This document shows, piece by piece, positions 21,104-31,300 of a stretch of DNA of 64,000 nucleotides; the stretch's first letter is position 1; each line of letters begins with the position of its first letter. Origin of the DNA: Cycas panzhihuaensis (taxonomy: Eukaryota; Cycadophyta); NCBI GenBank assembly GCA_023213395.1, contig CM041465.1:63247741-63311740 (forward strand). Reading direction: 5' to 3'. The notes under the pieces are model-generated. The model searched no databases. It was not told where the DNA came from and worked only from the letters and a program-made list of their open reading frames with translations. Both the position numbers and the translations under genes were made by a program.

Positions 21104-21589
21104 CTATAAATGCCACAAAACTAGTCAGAACTTGACCTACACTTGCTCTCTATCCCCTATACTATCTTTCAGCTCCACTTGATCAAGATTTGGGACCCTG
21201 CAGGCCCCTGTCTCATTTTTTCTATAGTTCTACCTTCTCACCATGCCAAACTTCACGGTACCGCAGTGTTTGGCCTGGGTCCTGCGGTGATTGGGGCCCC
21301 ATAGTAAAGATCGCAGCACTGCGATCTTTGCTACAGTGCGAATGGCACCCTCCCCCAAAAGGGAGCATTTTTATGCCAAAAATTTAAACAAAAAATTCTT
21401 TTGGTGGGCCCAGTAGGGCCTACTAGGACCAAGGCTGCCTAATGCCCCGGTCTCGCCTCTTTCTGAGTCCAATTCAGACTTCAAGAGGTCATTTCTTGCC
21501 CACATGGGGCCTAGAAATCTACATAAAATTCACAAAAAGTAGTACAATTCAAATCACGAGATGGGCTGGGTTTTGTAGGATCCACTCAC
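21104..21589 (-). other. Predicted intron 1 of antisense gene, element B
   Basis: Donor CCA|GTGAGTGG and acceptor GGCATTTATAG|GCTGTG, 486 bp, exactly the length of the A intron. It holds the perfect palindrome at 21306-21329. Confidence 0.6.
21306..21329. repeat. Perfect palindrome AAAGATCGCAG-CA-CTGCGATCTTT
   Basis: Eleven-base arms are fully complementary around a 2-base centre. It is flanked by GGGGCCCC and GGTACCGCAG words like those in the LTR cluster. Confidence 0.75.
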
Positions 21590-21771
21590 TGGATCTAGCC
21601 TAGCGCTCGTCATCTCGTCTCGATGGTCCTGACGATTGTTCTCTCGCTCTAATCTGACGGTCTAATCTCCCTTTGTGTGCCTTCGAAGTTGGGTAGCGCT
21701 TCCCTGTGTAGGGAAATGGCTTTGGATTCTCTCGACCACTTATGAAAATAAATCCATTTTCTGTTGAATTT

Positions 21772-21782
21772 CCTTATATAGG
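21772..21782 (-). promoter_or_regulatory. Antisense-gene TATA box, element B
   Basis: Minus strand GCCTATATAAGG, aligned with 14068-14078 in A. Confidence 0.65.
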
Positions 21783-21899
21783 CGAGGACACTGATGAGCA
21801 TTGTCTCCATTTTCAGCCTCATGACAGTCCTTTGGATCATCTCCTACACTCGATCACCTTTACCTTCTGGCCCTGTCTATCGTTATGCTCTCATAGCCT

Positions 21900-22745
21900 T
21901 CAGTTTGCTCTTTCTTGTGGATGCATTTATAGCACCCTGTCTATCCATCTTTCACAGGTCCCTTTTATCTCATTTTATGTGCCACTCTTATGCATGCCCC
22001 AATTTATACTCGTTTGGCTCGTTTCGCCATCTTGGACCCATTTTTGTAGTTCATTCCTACCCCTAGGGCCTCCAAAGGGAATGCTCCCCCTGTTCGAAGT
22101 CGTTCTTTACTTTCTTAAGCAACCTTTGGTATCCCCGGGTGCCCTTTTGCCACCCACCCTCAGTCGGTGGTTGAATGGTCTACTCTTGTCCTTGGGTAGC
22201 CTCATTGCTAGGTCCTCCTACCCTTCATGACCATCTATTGCTTGCCATAAGAGCCTCTTCTTTGCTCCAACACTTATATTACTACCAAGACTTTTTTCTA
22301 TCATCATCTATGTCCCTCTTCATTTTTATCGACGGCGGGAGCCGCGGTAATCTTGGACCTTCTGCTGCTGCTTGGATTCTTTGAAGCTCTTCTAGACATG
22401 ATTTTCTACGTTTTGGAATCTTTCTTCTTAAGGATACCAATAACGAAGCTGAGTACATGGTTGTTATTGAGGCCCTTACTGATGCACTCTGTTTTCATCA
22501 CGGACCTATCATTTTGCTTTACTACTCCTAGGTTGTGGTGTCCCATCTCACCTAGGTTTACCATGTATGATACCCTCACTTGAGAGCCCTTGCTTTGACC
22601 ACCAGATCCTTGTTAGTTAATTTCCAGTCTGTTAACATTCAACACATTCCTTGGGCCCTCAATGCTGAGGTAGATAGCCTTATTCACCTCATCCTTAAGC
22701 ACTGCCTTCCTCTGCTTGCTGACTATCCCTCAGACTTGCTCGATC
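21900..22745 (+). pseudogene. Archaeal-type RNase H ORF of element B
   Basis: The hydrophobic leader (FILVWLVSPSWTHFC, to about 22230) is open. A frameshift precedes the RNase H at 22310: SLFIFIDGGSRGNLGPSAAA keeps the first catalytic Asp. The rest is shifted or stopped: AATAACGAAGCTGAGTAC for NNEAEY at 22439, TACTACTCCTAG for CDSQ near 22520, then FQSVNIQHIPWALNAEVDSL at about 22618-22680 and LILKHCLPLLADYPSDL. DGGSRGN is the best preserved first motif in the window. The 3' half is duplicated at 23152-23500. It lies divergently from the antisense gene and 5' of the PPT. Confidence 0.75.
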
Positions 22746-23934
22746 TCTTTGTCATCCAAGTCTCAGGCCGTCATGCAGATCGCCTTGTGATCCGCTCGCA
22801 CCTTTGAAAGCTAGCCACTAATGTAGTTAAACTATGGCGACTACCAAGTTTGCTCACTTATCTCTCTTACGAGACATCATCATGCATTTCTTTGCATCTC
22901 TCTACGATGGGGGCATCCCCCTCATCCTTCTGGCTTCCGGTCAATTCTTGGGTGGCACATAGGTAGCCCCTATATCATCTCCACTTATGTCCTCATATCC
23001 ATGCATTCTACCATGACACTTTCCAGCACCATTGACTCCATCGCACCATGCTTTTGAGTGGCGAGGCTCTGCTGACAAAGGGGCAATGTTTCCCCACCAC
23101 TGGGAATGGATACAGATAGGTCAACTTAGGTAGGATTAGGTATGCTTCTCCAATAATGAAGCTGAGTACATGGCTATTATTGAGGCCCTTACTGATACAC
23201 TCCCTTTTCATCACAGACCCATCATTTTGCTTTGCGACTCCCAAGTTATGGTGTCCCATCTCACGCAGGTTTACCAGGTATGATGCCCTCACTTGAGAGC
23301 CCTTACTTCGACCACTAGATCCTTGTTGGCTGACTTATAGTCTGTCAACATTTGACACATTACTTGGGCCCTCAATGCTGAGGCAGATAGCCTTGTTCAC
23401 CTCATCCTTAAGCATCACCTTCCTCTGCTTGCTGACCATCCCTCAGACTTACCCGATCGTTTTGTCACCCAAGTCTTAGGCTATCATGCAGATCACCTTG
23501 CGATCCACTCGCACCTTTGAAAGCTAGCTACCAATGTGGTTAAACTATGATGACTACTAGGTTTGCTCACTTATCTCTCTTACCAGACATCATCATGCAT
23601 TTCTTTGCATCTCTCTATGATGGGGGCAGCCCCCTCATCCTTCTAACTTCCGGTTGATTCCCAGGTGGCACATAGGCAGCCCCTACATCATCTCCACCTA
23701 TGTCCTTGTATCCACACGTTCCTCCATGACACTTGCTGGCACCCTTGACTCCTATTATGATAATGATTTATATATATATACATACACATGTGCTACTGAC
23801 AGTTGTGTTGCTAACATTCACCATCGCACCACACTTCCGAGCGACGAGGCTCTGCTGCCAAAGGGGCAGTGTTTCCCGGCCACTGGGAATGGATACGGAT
23901 AGGTTGAATTAGGTAGGATCAAGTATGCTTCTCC
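22439..23934 (+). repeat. About 713-bp tandem duplication across RNase H tail, PPT and LTR start, element B
   Basis: Unit 1 (22439-23151) runs from AATAACGAAGCTGAG in the RNase H through the linker and PPT (ACAAAGGGGCAA) to the first 65 bp of an LTR (23087-23151). Unit 2 begins at 23152 with AATAATGAAGCTGAG, repeats RNase H tail, linker and PPT, and continues into the full LTR at 23870. Unit 1 lacks about 70 bp of the linker (between GACTCC and ATCGCACC near 23040). Confidence 0.85.
23858..23869 (+). other. Polypurine tract, element B
   Basis: CCAAAGGGGCAG directly precedes TGTTTCCCGG of the LTR. Confidence 0.7.
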
Positions 23935-24559
23935 CTTTTCAGTTGTATTATTTCATCAGAAAGGTTGACAAAAGTGTTACTTCTCTGCATGACTGCTTGC
24001 TTTATTTGCATGATTACTTTGCATTTTTTTACCTATTCATAATGCCTATCGTATCGTGAGCCTATGACGACCCAACGGGACCTACTTTTCCACAAGGTGG
24101 GCATCCCCATGGCACTATACAACCCTCTGCACTATCTCCACACTGCCTCAGGTCCCTTTTAGTCTGTGTGATATGTTCATGCCTCGACCTTGAGCTCTTA
24201 GCACCTCGTTCTGGAATCTTTTCTCATTGATGTTTGCTTACCTCTATCCACATGCTTCCTAGACTGTCTCATCCACCTAGACAGGAGGGCTAGGCCCTCC
24301 TAGGCCTGTCAAATCATCTCCTAAAGCTCCTAGAGCCTAAAAACCTGCTATTCTGGCTTTCTAGTCCTGCACCCCTATAAAGTTAGTGGTACTGCGAAGT
24401 TTACCATGGTACCACGAAGTTTATCGCGGTGCGACTATCATAAGTTATTTTGTAAAATCTGCTATGGCAATTCTCACTTTTTCCATAGAATTGCCACATG
24501 CCCTCACATCCACCTCAGCCATACTCATGCTCTATTCATTTACTTAGGGCTGGGATGAG

Positions 24560-24567
24560 TATAAGTA
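24560..24567 (+). promoter_or_regulatory. LTR TATA box, element B
   Basis: GATGAGTATAAGTATTG lies 690 bp into the LTR after GGGCTGGGATGAG, matching the C LTR context GGGTTGGGATAGGTATAAATC. Confidence 0.5.
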
Positions 24568-25788
24568 TTGAAACCCTCATCATTTTAAAGATCTCTTAGG
24601 TCATTTTTTGCTCTCCAATATAACAATTCCTATTGCAACTCTTGCTCTCCTACTCCTTCTACTATAGGTGTTCTTGCAAGCCTGTGTTTCCTGCACCCTA
24701 GGCCAGGACTCACCTACATCTCCTTGCTTCCATGGTGGGAAGCCTCTCTCCAGGTTTCATCAAGTGATTTTGGCATTGATTTCTTCTCTAACTCGCCCAA
24801 CAAGTGCCCCTTTCAGTTGTCTGTTGGATTTCCTCCTGCAAACACTTGCAGGAGCCCTCTTCCTCGCTGTTAGTAAGCCTAGATCTATCATACATCTGCC
24901 TATCAAGTCTTACAAACCCTTTCCTTCTAGTTTTATAGTAAGTTACTCCATTTTAGACCTATTTCTTGTCTCATTTGCTTGGTTCCTTCAGGTTTCACCG
25001 TTGCAAAGTCATTTTTCTATTATTCTTGGCTTGTTGTCCCTCGGCTCCATCTTTCTCTCCACTGATTTTCTTCAAGAGAGCAGTGAGAGAAGAGTCCTAA
25101 GGGTAGGTGAAGAGAGTAAGGCAAGGTAGCCCCCCTTTTAAGTCTTTCTCTCCAAGGGTAATCCCTTCCCACCTTCTCTTCTTTTACTCCATGCTCTTCT
25201 TGAGATTATTAGGAGAGATTGAGCCCTAGGCCAACGCTGGACTATCAGCATACACAACACCTTTCTGCACTGATCCCAGGTCTGCTCACCTCTTGTTTGG
25301 ACCCCCACAACATCCTCTATGTTGTTGAGTACCCCTTGACATCATTAGCAAGGGTTTGTGCAACAGATTACTGCCAATAGCAACTCTGTACCTTGCATAC
25401 TTCCCAATGCCATATTGCTATTTTCTTGATATCTCTTGATTGTCCTTAGCAACCCTTACTACTATCTTGTTGTGCTTGTAGGCTATGTGGAGGATTCAGT
25501 AGAGGGTTAGTCATTCTGAGGCTTCCCTTACTCCATTTTTGCTTGATGTTTAGCTTTGCTTAAGAGAGGGTCCTTGGAGCTTGTTGCAGTAACTCTTCCT
25601 TTTTAACACCCTAACATTGACAATAGTTATATATACTTGCATATACATAGTTTATCTCTTGCAACCTCTTCTTGGAAGGAATAAGTTCGTGCATGTGCAG
25701 GTTGCTGCAGTGTTCTTGTAAAGGTGCAAAGTGCTCGAATCCGAATAAGGTTCTTTATTTTGCTCTTTGCTTTCACTCCTTTGCTTTT

Positions 25789-25880
25789 GCTTTCTTTTCG
25801 CAAAGGGGAAGGTAAGGAAGCCCCCTAATCATCTGCTTTCTTTTCGCAAAGGGGGAGGTAAGGAAGCCCCCAATATGTGG
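25789..25880 (+). repeat. 46-bp tandem duplication carrying the GGTAAGG word, element B LTR
   Basis: GCTTTCTTTTCGCAAAGGGG.AGGTAAGGAAGCCCCC occurs at 25789 and 25835, so this LTR has two donor-like GGTAAGG sites (25811 and 25857). Confidence 0.85.
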
Positions 25881-26656
25881 TGCATGGGTGAGGTCTTCCA
25901 TCGATCGCTACATCTTCCGGGTACGTACTTTCCTCTTTTTGCCCCTACTTCTCTTTCTACACTTTTATTTGAGATCTACATGTTAGTTAAGTAGGTTACA
26001 CGTAAAAGTGAAAGGGAAAACAATATCATTTACTTATATTTACATATTTACACTTCACGCACCCAACTCTTGTAAGAAAAGGACCCATAAGAGATTTGCT
26101 CTTTCATTTTCCTTAGCTTGCAAAATCTACCTTGCCCCTTTCAACTCATCCCTACTTGTTATTGTTTACTTGCACATGTGATACCCATCCTTATTTCCTT
26201 TCTTATTTCTTTTCTAAATTATTAAGGGAGATTTTGGTTTGGTCATCCATTCTCACTTCCCTCCTCCCTTCTTGGCTCTATTTACCTGGTCAAATAACTA
26301 AGAAGATCCTAGCCACATTGTAGGCTATCGCCTACCTTATTTCACTCATTTCCCTCTATCATAGGGAAAGCCTTGAGCATTCCTTTCCTCCCCTTCTGGC
26401 CATCCAAGGGTGGGAGGACCTTCCTCTTAAGTCTATCCAGGCTACCTCTCTCACTTTCCCTCTTTCTTTTCAAGATAGATAACCACTCTAAGGTAGTTGG
26501 GTATCATCTGCAGGTCTCGAACTCGCACTTCGACGCACGGGGTGCCCTGCATGGTATTTGCTTTGCTTGTAGGTTTTCTCACCCACATCCTTGATACCAA
26601 TATTGATTATCATCATTCCTACCCAGCTAGGTGATTATCTCGTAGATGTGCATCCA

Positions 26657-28240
26657 CTTAGTATGCTTCTTTCTATTTTCAAGAGTGTCCTATTCAAGCG
26701 CTCAGCTATACCATTTTACTATGGAGTATAGCTAATGGTCTTATGCCTTTCGATCCCAACTTCTTTATAATAGTTCTAAAACTCCAAGGAGTTGAACTCA
26801 TCTCCATTGTTAGTTCTTAAATATTTGATTAACTTGCTAGTTCTCTTATCAACTAGAGCCTTCAAATGCTTCAACACACTGAAAACTTTAGATTTCTTTT
26901 TCAAAAAATAGACCCATACCTTTTTAGAGTAATCATCTATAAATGTGATAATGTACAATGATCCTCCATAAGATATTGTAGGGGCTAGTCCCCACACGTC
27001 TAAATCTATGTAATCCAGAACACCTTTAATACTGTGACTCCTTACTTTAAACCTGAGTCTACACTACTTCCAAAAATATAATATTTACAAAAATCCAAAT
27101 CCGAAAGTTGTAAATTAAGAAGCAACTTACAGTTCATCAACACCTTAAGTCTTCTCTCACTCATATGCCTAAGTCTCTAATGTTATAACTGAGCTAGATC
27201 TTTTATAGTCTTTGATGTTATATCTGCATGGCTAACATTTACACTTCCTACTTAAATATAAAGGTTTCCTTTCTTTAAGGCTTTCATAACAACCAAGGTG
27301 CACTTTGACACCTTTAAGACTCCTTCATGACCTATGTATTTATAACCACTAGAATCTAGTTTACCTAAGGAAATTAGATTCCTTTTTAGGTCAGGTACAT
27401 GTCTAACTTTAGTTAATATTCTTACTACACCATCAAATATTCTAATTTTGTTGCTACCAATGCCCATTGTCTTACAAGAAACTTCATTTTCTATAAGCAC
27501 ATCACCACCATAAAGAGGTTGGTAGGATGAGAACCAACTCTTGTATGGGCACATGTGCTGTAAAACACCTAAATCTAATAATCAATCATGGTGATAATAG
27601 GAAACATTATAAGCAACTAAGACATTATCATCCATACCTTGATTTGACTTTACTTGATTAGTCTCCTTGGTAGGATATTCCTTTTTTAGAACTCCTTCCT
27701 TCTGTAGAAATCCTTCTTAAGGTGACATGTCTTATTGCGGTGCCAACATTTAGAGATTACTCTTCTTGCCTTTTGACTTTGACCTTGATGTATCCCTGGA
27801 GCTTTGTCTTCTCTCAATAGTTCTACCCCTTGCTATCATAGCTTCTGGTGTGGAGGTTTCAAGATTAGAATTCCTCCTCACTTCTTCCATTAGTAAAGCA
27901 CTCATAACATAATCATAGTCTAATTCATTTATAGTTCTAAAGCTAATTGAGGTGATAATATTATCCAAGAATTCTGGTAATGAACATAATAAGGTAACAA
28001 CCTTGTCCTCATCCTCAATTGTGACATCGATACTAGCCAACTAACAAATAAGAGTATTAAAAATATTTAAATGGTTAGTAATTTTTGTACATTCCTTCAT
28101 TCATAATGAGTATAATTGCCTCTTCAAGTAGATTTAATTTGTCACTCATTTGGTCATATATAAGCCTTCCAACTGGGTCCATATTCCTGCTACTATATGC
28201 TCCCCCATGTTGTTAAATACAACTTCATCTACTAAGTAAG
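26657..28240 (-). pseudogene. Copia (Tork-like) element E fragment: gag to integrase
   Basis: Read on the minus strand. Gag is at about 28240-27750 (MASIDVTIEDEDKVVTLLCS, SALLMEEVRRNSNLETSTPE, a Lys/Ser/Arg-rich end). The zinc knuckle and protease follow, degraded, at 27745-27560, with the protease near 27575. The pre-integrase region is at 27554-27250 (VRHVPDLKRNLISLGKLDSS). The integrase core is at 26997-26776 (FIDDYSKKVWVYFLKKKSKV, LRTNNGDEF). It aligns to 57600-59050 of element F in the same gene order. It stops abruptly at 26657, where element B's LTR ends, so RT and RNase H presumably continue left of B, outside the window. The upstream end near 28240 stops inside gag; no LTR or PBS is found beyond it. 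Confidence 0.82.
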
Positions 28241-29530
28241 GTTTAAATATGCCCCTTTAATTAATAAATCTCAGTCATATGGGATGTAATAAGATTGAAA
28301 GGTAGGGTATAAATGGATTATCCATGCATAGATTTAAAGTACTATAAAAACTAATTAAATTAAAGTTAAACTTTACAAAAATATATATGAAAAAAATTAA
28401 ATAAATTTAAACATATCACATATGACCCACGTATACATATAGAGCTTTGACAAGATCATTCTCTCTCCACACAAATAAAATTGATACAAAATTTGAGGGG
28501 TGCCTAGAAATACCTACTGGTAAGTCACAACTCAAATTTTGTAGTGATCTAATAACCACAAAGAGAGAACTAAGTTAATAAAGATAGGGAGGTTGTATGG
28601 ACTGTGTGGAGGCCATACAACCTAGAGAGGGCCCAAAATGACTTAGAGACTACTCTATTCAGATATTATTAGGCCTGCACATATGCTATATAGGAGATCT
28701 AATAAAAAAAAAGTAAAATAAGTGAATAACAAGAGGAATAATGGGGTTTCAATAGTCAAACAAAGTGAGCCAACTTCCAAGAGCAATATCTCAGTACTAG
28801 GACAACGATTTTTTAAACCACTTATTTTGTTGTGATTTAGATTCAACAAGCATAAAAATAAGTAGTTATATGATGTAGTTTCATCCACTTTGGAGAGAGC
28901 ACCAGCCTCACAAAGTCTAAGAAGGAAGTAGGAACCTCAAAAGATTGATAAAAGAATGATTAAATCCTTATAAAAACTTAATGAAACTTAGATATAAACA
29001 CTTCAAATATGTGTTGGGCTATGTATAGTAGTAGAGGCTCTAAAAAATTATAGAGATTCTGAAAAAAAAATAGAGTGTAAAAATTAAAATAATAAAAAAA
29101 TTTAATAAAATACTATATAAACTATTGATATAATATTAAAAACATTGACATAATTTCCTTTGAGAGGTGGTGTTGAAGAACATCAAGGGTTTTAAGCCCT
29201 AAAATATATATTCAAGAGGAAGGCAGAGCCTGTCCCAACCTCCATTCCAACCTCCAAATCTAAATTATAATAAAAAATAAGCAACTTAAAATAAAATAAC
29301 ATTAGCTTATCCAAGTGATGGTTGGCATGTTCCCAAGACCTATTTGCACACATATATGTAATGAATATAGTTCCAATATTTAGCTCATTGTTGTTATAGC
29401 CAGATCAAAGTGGAGATCTAATTAGAGTGCTCTAGCCTTTTTGAATAAAGATTTAACACTAGAGTGTGTTCTTGCTATTTTTAACTCAATGGTTCTATAG
29501 CTAGATTAAAGTAGAGATCTAATTAGAGTG
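28241..29530. other. AT-rich sequence of unknown origin
   Basis: About 1.3 kb with no frame I can recognise and no match to either LTR family in this window. It carries a 10-bp hairpin at 28591-28622, several A-rich runs (28380s, 29060-29140), and a 50-bp direct repeat at 29382-29532 that ends where element G begins. It may be older decayed DNA or another element's remnant. Copia E on the left and G on the right are both truncated against it. Confidence 0.5.
28591..28622. repeat. Perfect 10-bp inverted repeat
   Basis: GGTTGTATGG (28591-28600) and CCATACAACC (28613-28622) flank a 12-base loop. Confidence 0.7.
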
Positions 29531-29532
29531 CC
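29382..29532 (+). repeat. 50-bp direct repeat with 100-bp period
   Basis: AGATCAAAGTGGAGATCTAATTAGAGTGC near 29402 and AGATTAAAGTAGAGATCTAATTAGAGTGC near 29502 share flanking TAGCTCATTG/TTAACTCAATGG text. The second copy ends at the left border of element G. Confidence 0.75.
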
Positions 29533-31300
29533 TTTAAGGACCACCCAAGGCATACTCACCTCCCAAATCAGGTTGAGTATACCTCCTAGCCAAGTGACCA
29601 CACCTCAATCGATTGTGGTCTACCCATCTCTAACTGGACCTAAGGGACCCTTGTGTCCCCTTTCTGCTAGCCACATAGGGAAAATCCCCATGCATCCTTA
29701 ACCCCAACCTAGGGATCTTTCTCTTTACGTACCCCAAGGATGCACTTCCTAACCATAGGGTTATGGAAGGGGAAATCTCGTTCCTATCTATGGAGTATAC
29801 TCTCTCTACCCATATGGTGTTGCACCACCCACAAGTGGCCCATATGGGCAAAACCCTATTCTACACTCGTTTGTTTCATCTTTGTATATCACCTCATATG
29901 TAGTGCCTTCACAAGGATCAAAAACTCCTCCCCAAGGCTCCTTTCCCCAGTGCCCTTTCAATAAGAGGTGTATCCTTAAGGAGGAATAGGTCCCTCTTAC
30001 TCATTCACCTATCTCTGAGTTCCTTCTCATCTGGGATTATTCCCTTCCCATCAAATAGGAGGGACTTCATATCCCTCTTTCATCTAGACCTCTCAAGGAG
30101 GACTTTAGTGTCCATGTCCACCTCCTCCTTCGTCTTTGATTGACCCATTAGCTCAACCAAGGGCCCATCCCTTCATTGACTATAGGTCAACTCCTTTGTC
30201 CATTGAGGCATTAAGGGCCAACTTACTACCTCACCCCCCTAAGGTGCCTAAGTTTGATGCGACCTCTTCACAAGACCCAACCAAGTATATCAATAGTTTC
30301 TCCATGGCATGTATTGATTACTAGGCCTATGATCACATCTTAATGAAACATTTTCCACGTTCCTTATAGGGTGATGATCTTAACTAGTTCTACAACCTCC
30401 TTGCCCATTCAATTCATTCATTCCAACAACTTGTGGATGCATTCGTCAACTATTTTAACATTGCCCATCCCCTCAAGAGTGGAATGAAAGCCTTACTTTC
30501 CCTAAAAAAGGTCACTAGGAGATGAATCATGATTTTGTTAGGTACTTTCAAGATCTCCTTCACTCCACGAAGGCCACATTGCCTAAGGAGCTAAAGAGGA
30601 ATCTTTTTGTGAATGCCCTGTGTCTCAAAGTACATGTTGAGGTCCTCAAAATGGGGGTAATAACATATGATTCCATCATAGCTAAGTGCTTAGCTCTTGA
30701 GACTATTGAGATCCAAGTGGGTCTTAAGAGAGCTCTCAAATCATCACAATAATGAGATACACCCCCTTTGTCGCATGAGAATACTTTGGATCCTTTGACC
30801 TCTATATATATTCTTTTGAGTGTATAATGAAGGAGATTAAGCTCTAAGCTTCCCTCATCGCCAAACTTCCATAGACCTATCCACCATGCTTCATAAGCTG
30901 CACCTCCTAAGGATGAAAATACATGGTCCTCTCAAGCAAGAGAGACCAAGCCTTCCTTGGAAAAAGATTGGCACTCCATCCATGGTGATTGCTTTCATGA
31001 GGATTTGCAATGTAGGGTGCAACATCCTAAACCCATTCCACATCGTGATTCCTCTACCAAACTGTCCAAGCCTAATTTAGACCATCCCATCCATAGAAAT
31101 CCCTTCTCCAAATAGAGGGAATGAGATCAACATACCTAATATAGAGGGAACTGAAATAGAAGAAGATCTCCTAACCCTTGTCCTACATAAGCTAAAGTGA
31201 AGGGGAAAAGAAGTTCTTCCTCTTCTTTTAGTTCTTGCCATCATACCACTTCACCTTCTCGATCTTGAAACAAGGGAAAGAGAGTTATCTGAATGCTCAG
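29531..31300 (+). pseudogene. gag: gag of element G, 5' truncated
   Basis: Homologous to A gag from about 4585 on; the LTR, PBS and first about 570 bp of gag are missing. It has QPRAHPFIDYRSTPLSIEAL at 30157, PPKVPKFDATSSQDPTKYIN near 30237, the gag core FVNALCLKVHVEVLKMGVIT at about 30608, and a degenerate zinc-knuckle region near 30960-31030. Many stops and shifts make this the most decayed gypsy copy here, in line with its being the host of two later insertions. Confidence 0.75.

Larger units (their letters stand above)
19190..21770 (-). pseudogene. Antisense spliced gene of element B (plant-mobile-domain-like)
   Basis: Same architecture as in A. Exon 1 (about 21770-21590) follows the TATA box. 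Intron 1 is 21589-21104, exon 2 is 21103-19885, intron 2 is 19884-19770, and exon 3 runs from 19769 to about 19190. The probable start, ATGGTGGAAAACTG, lies just after intron 1 (near 21093). The best preserved part is an 83-codon open stretch at 20827-20576 with LPSKEATHREVATFFIGQ, RVPRVRKLITLCVLF and QKQNYRDILGGWMDTMRRCE; the FHLP-type motif (FYLP here) lies just upstream. A Gly/Pro/Ala-rich tail follows, and its complement mimics a Ser/Pro-rich plus-strand frame at 19836-20312. Stops such as TAG at the FYLP-distal site and exon 3 decay inactivate it. Function is unknown; DNA- or chromatin-related roles are suggested only by the plant mobile domain resemblance. Confidence 0.62.
23870..26656 (+). 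repeat. 3' LTR of gypsy element B
   Basis: A 2,787-bp LTR from TGTTTCCCGGCCACTGGGAATGG to GTGCATCCA. It is closer to the LTRs of C than of A (for example CAGGACTCACCTACATCTCC and the GGTGAAGAGAGTAAGG region). It has the GGTACCACGAAGTTTATCGCGGTGCGAC cluster at 24384-24437, TATAAGTA at 24560, and a 46-bp duplication around the GGTAAGG word at 25789-25880. The block GGCCATCCAAGGGTGGGAGG is at 26398-26417. The flank beyond 26656 is copia element E. Confidence 0.88.

Noticed and set aside
21742-22230. 162-codon frame starting upstream of the B sense ORF
   Set aside because: The part before about 21900 overlaps the antisense TATA and exon 1 and is not conserved as protein in A or C; only the later part is kept in the RNase H ORF.
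26490-26560. tRNA-like B-box (GAGTTCGAGACC on the minus strand)
   Set aside because: No cloverleaf or A box at a suitable distance; the site is a conserved part of the LTR U5 and varies in A and C.
28241-29530. Possible LTR of copia E
   Set aside because: No TGTTAGATAAAG, PBS complement (GCTCTGATACCA) or other F-LTR sequence is found in this stretch.
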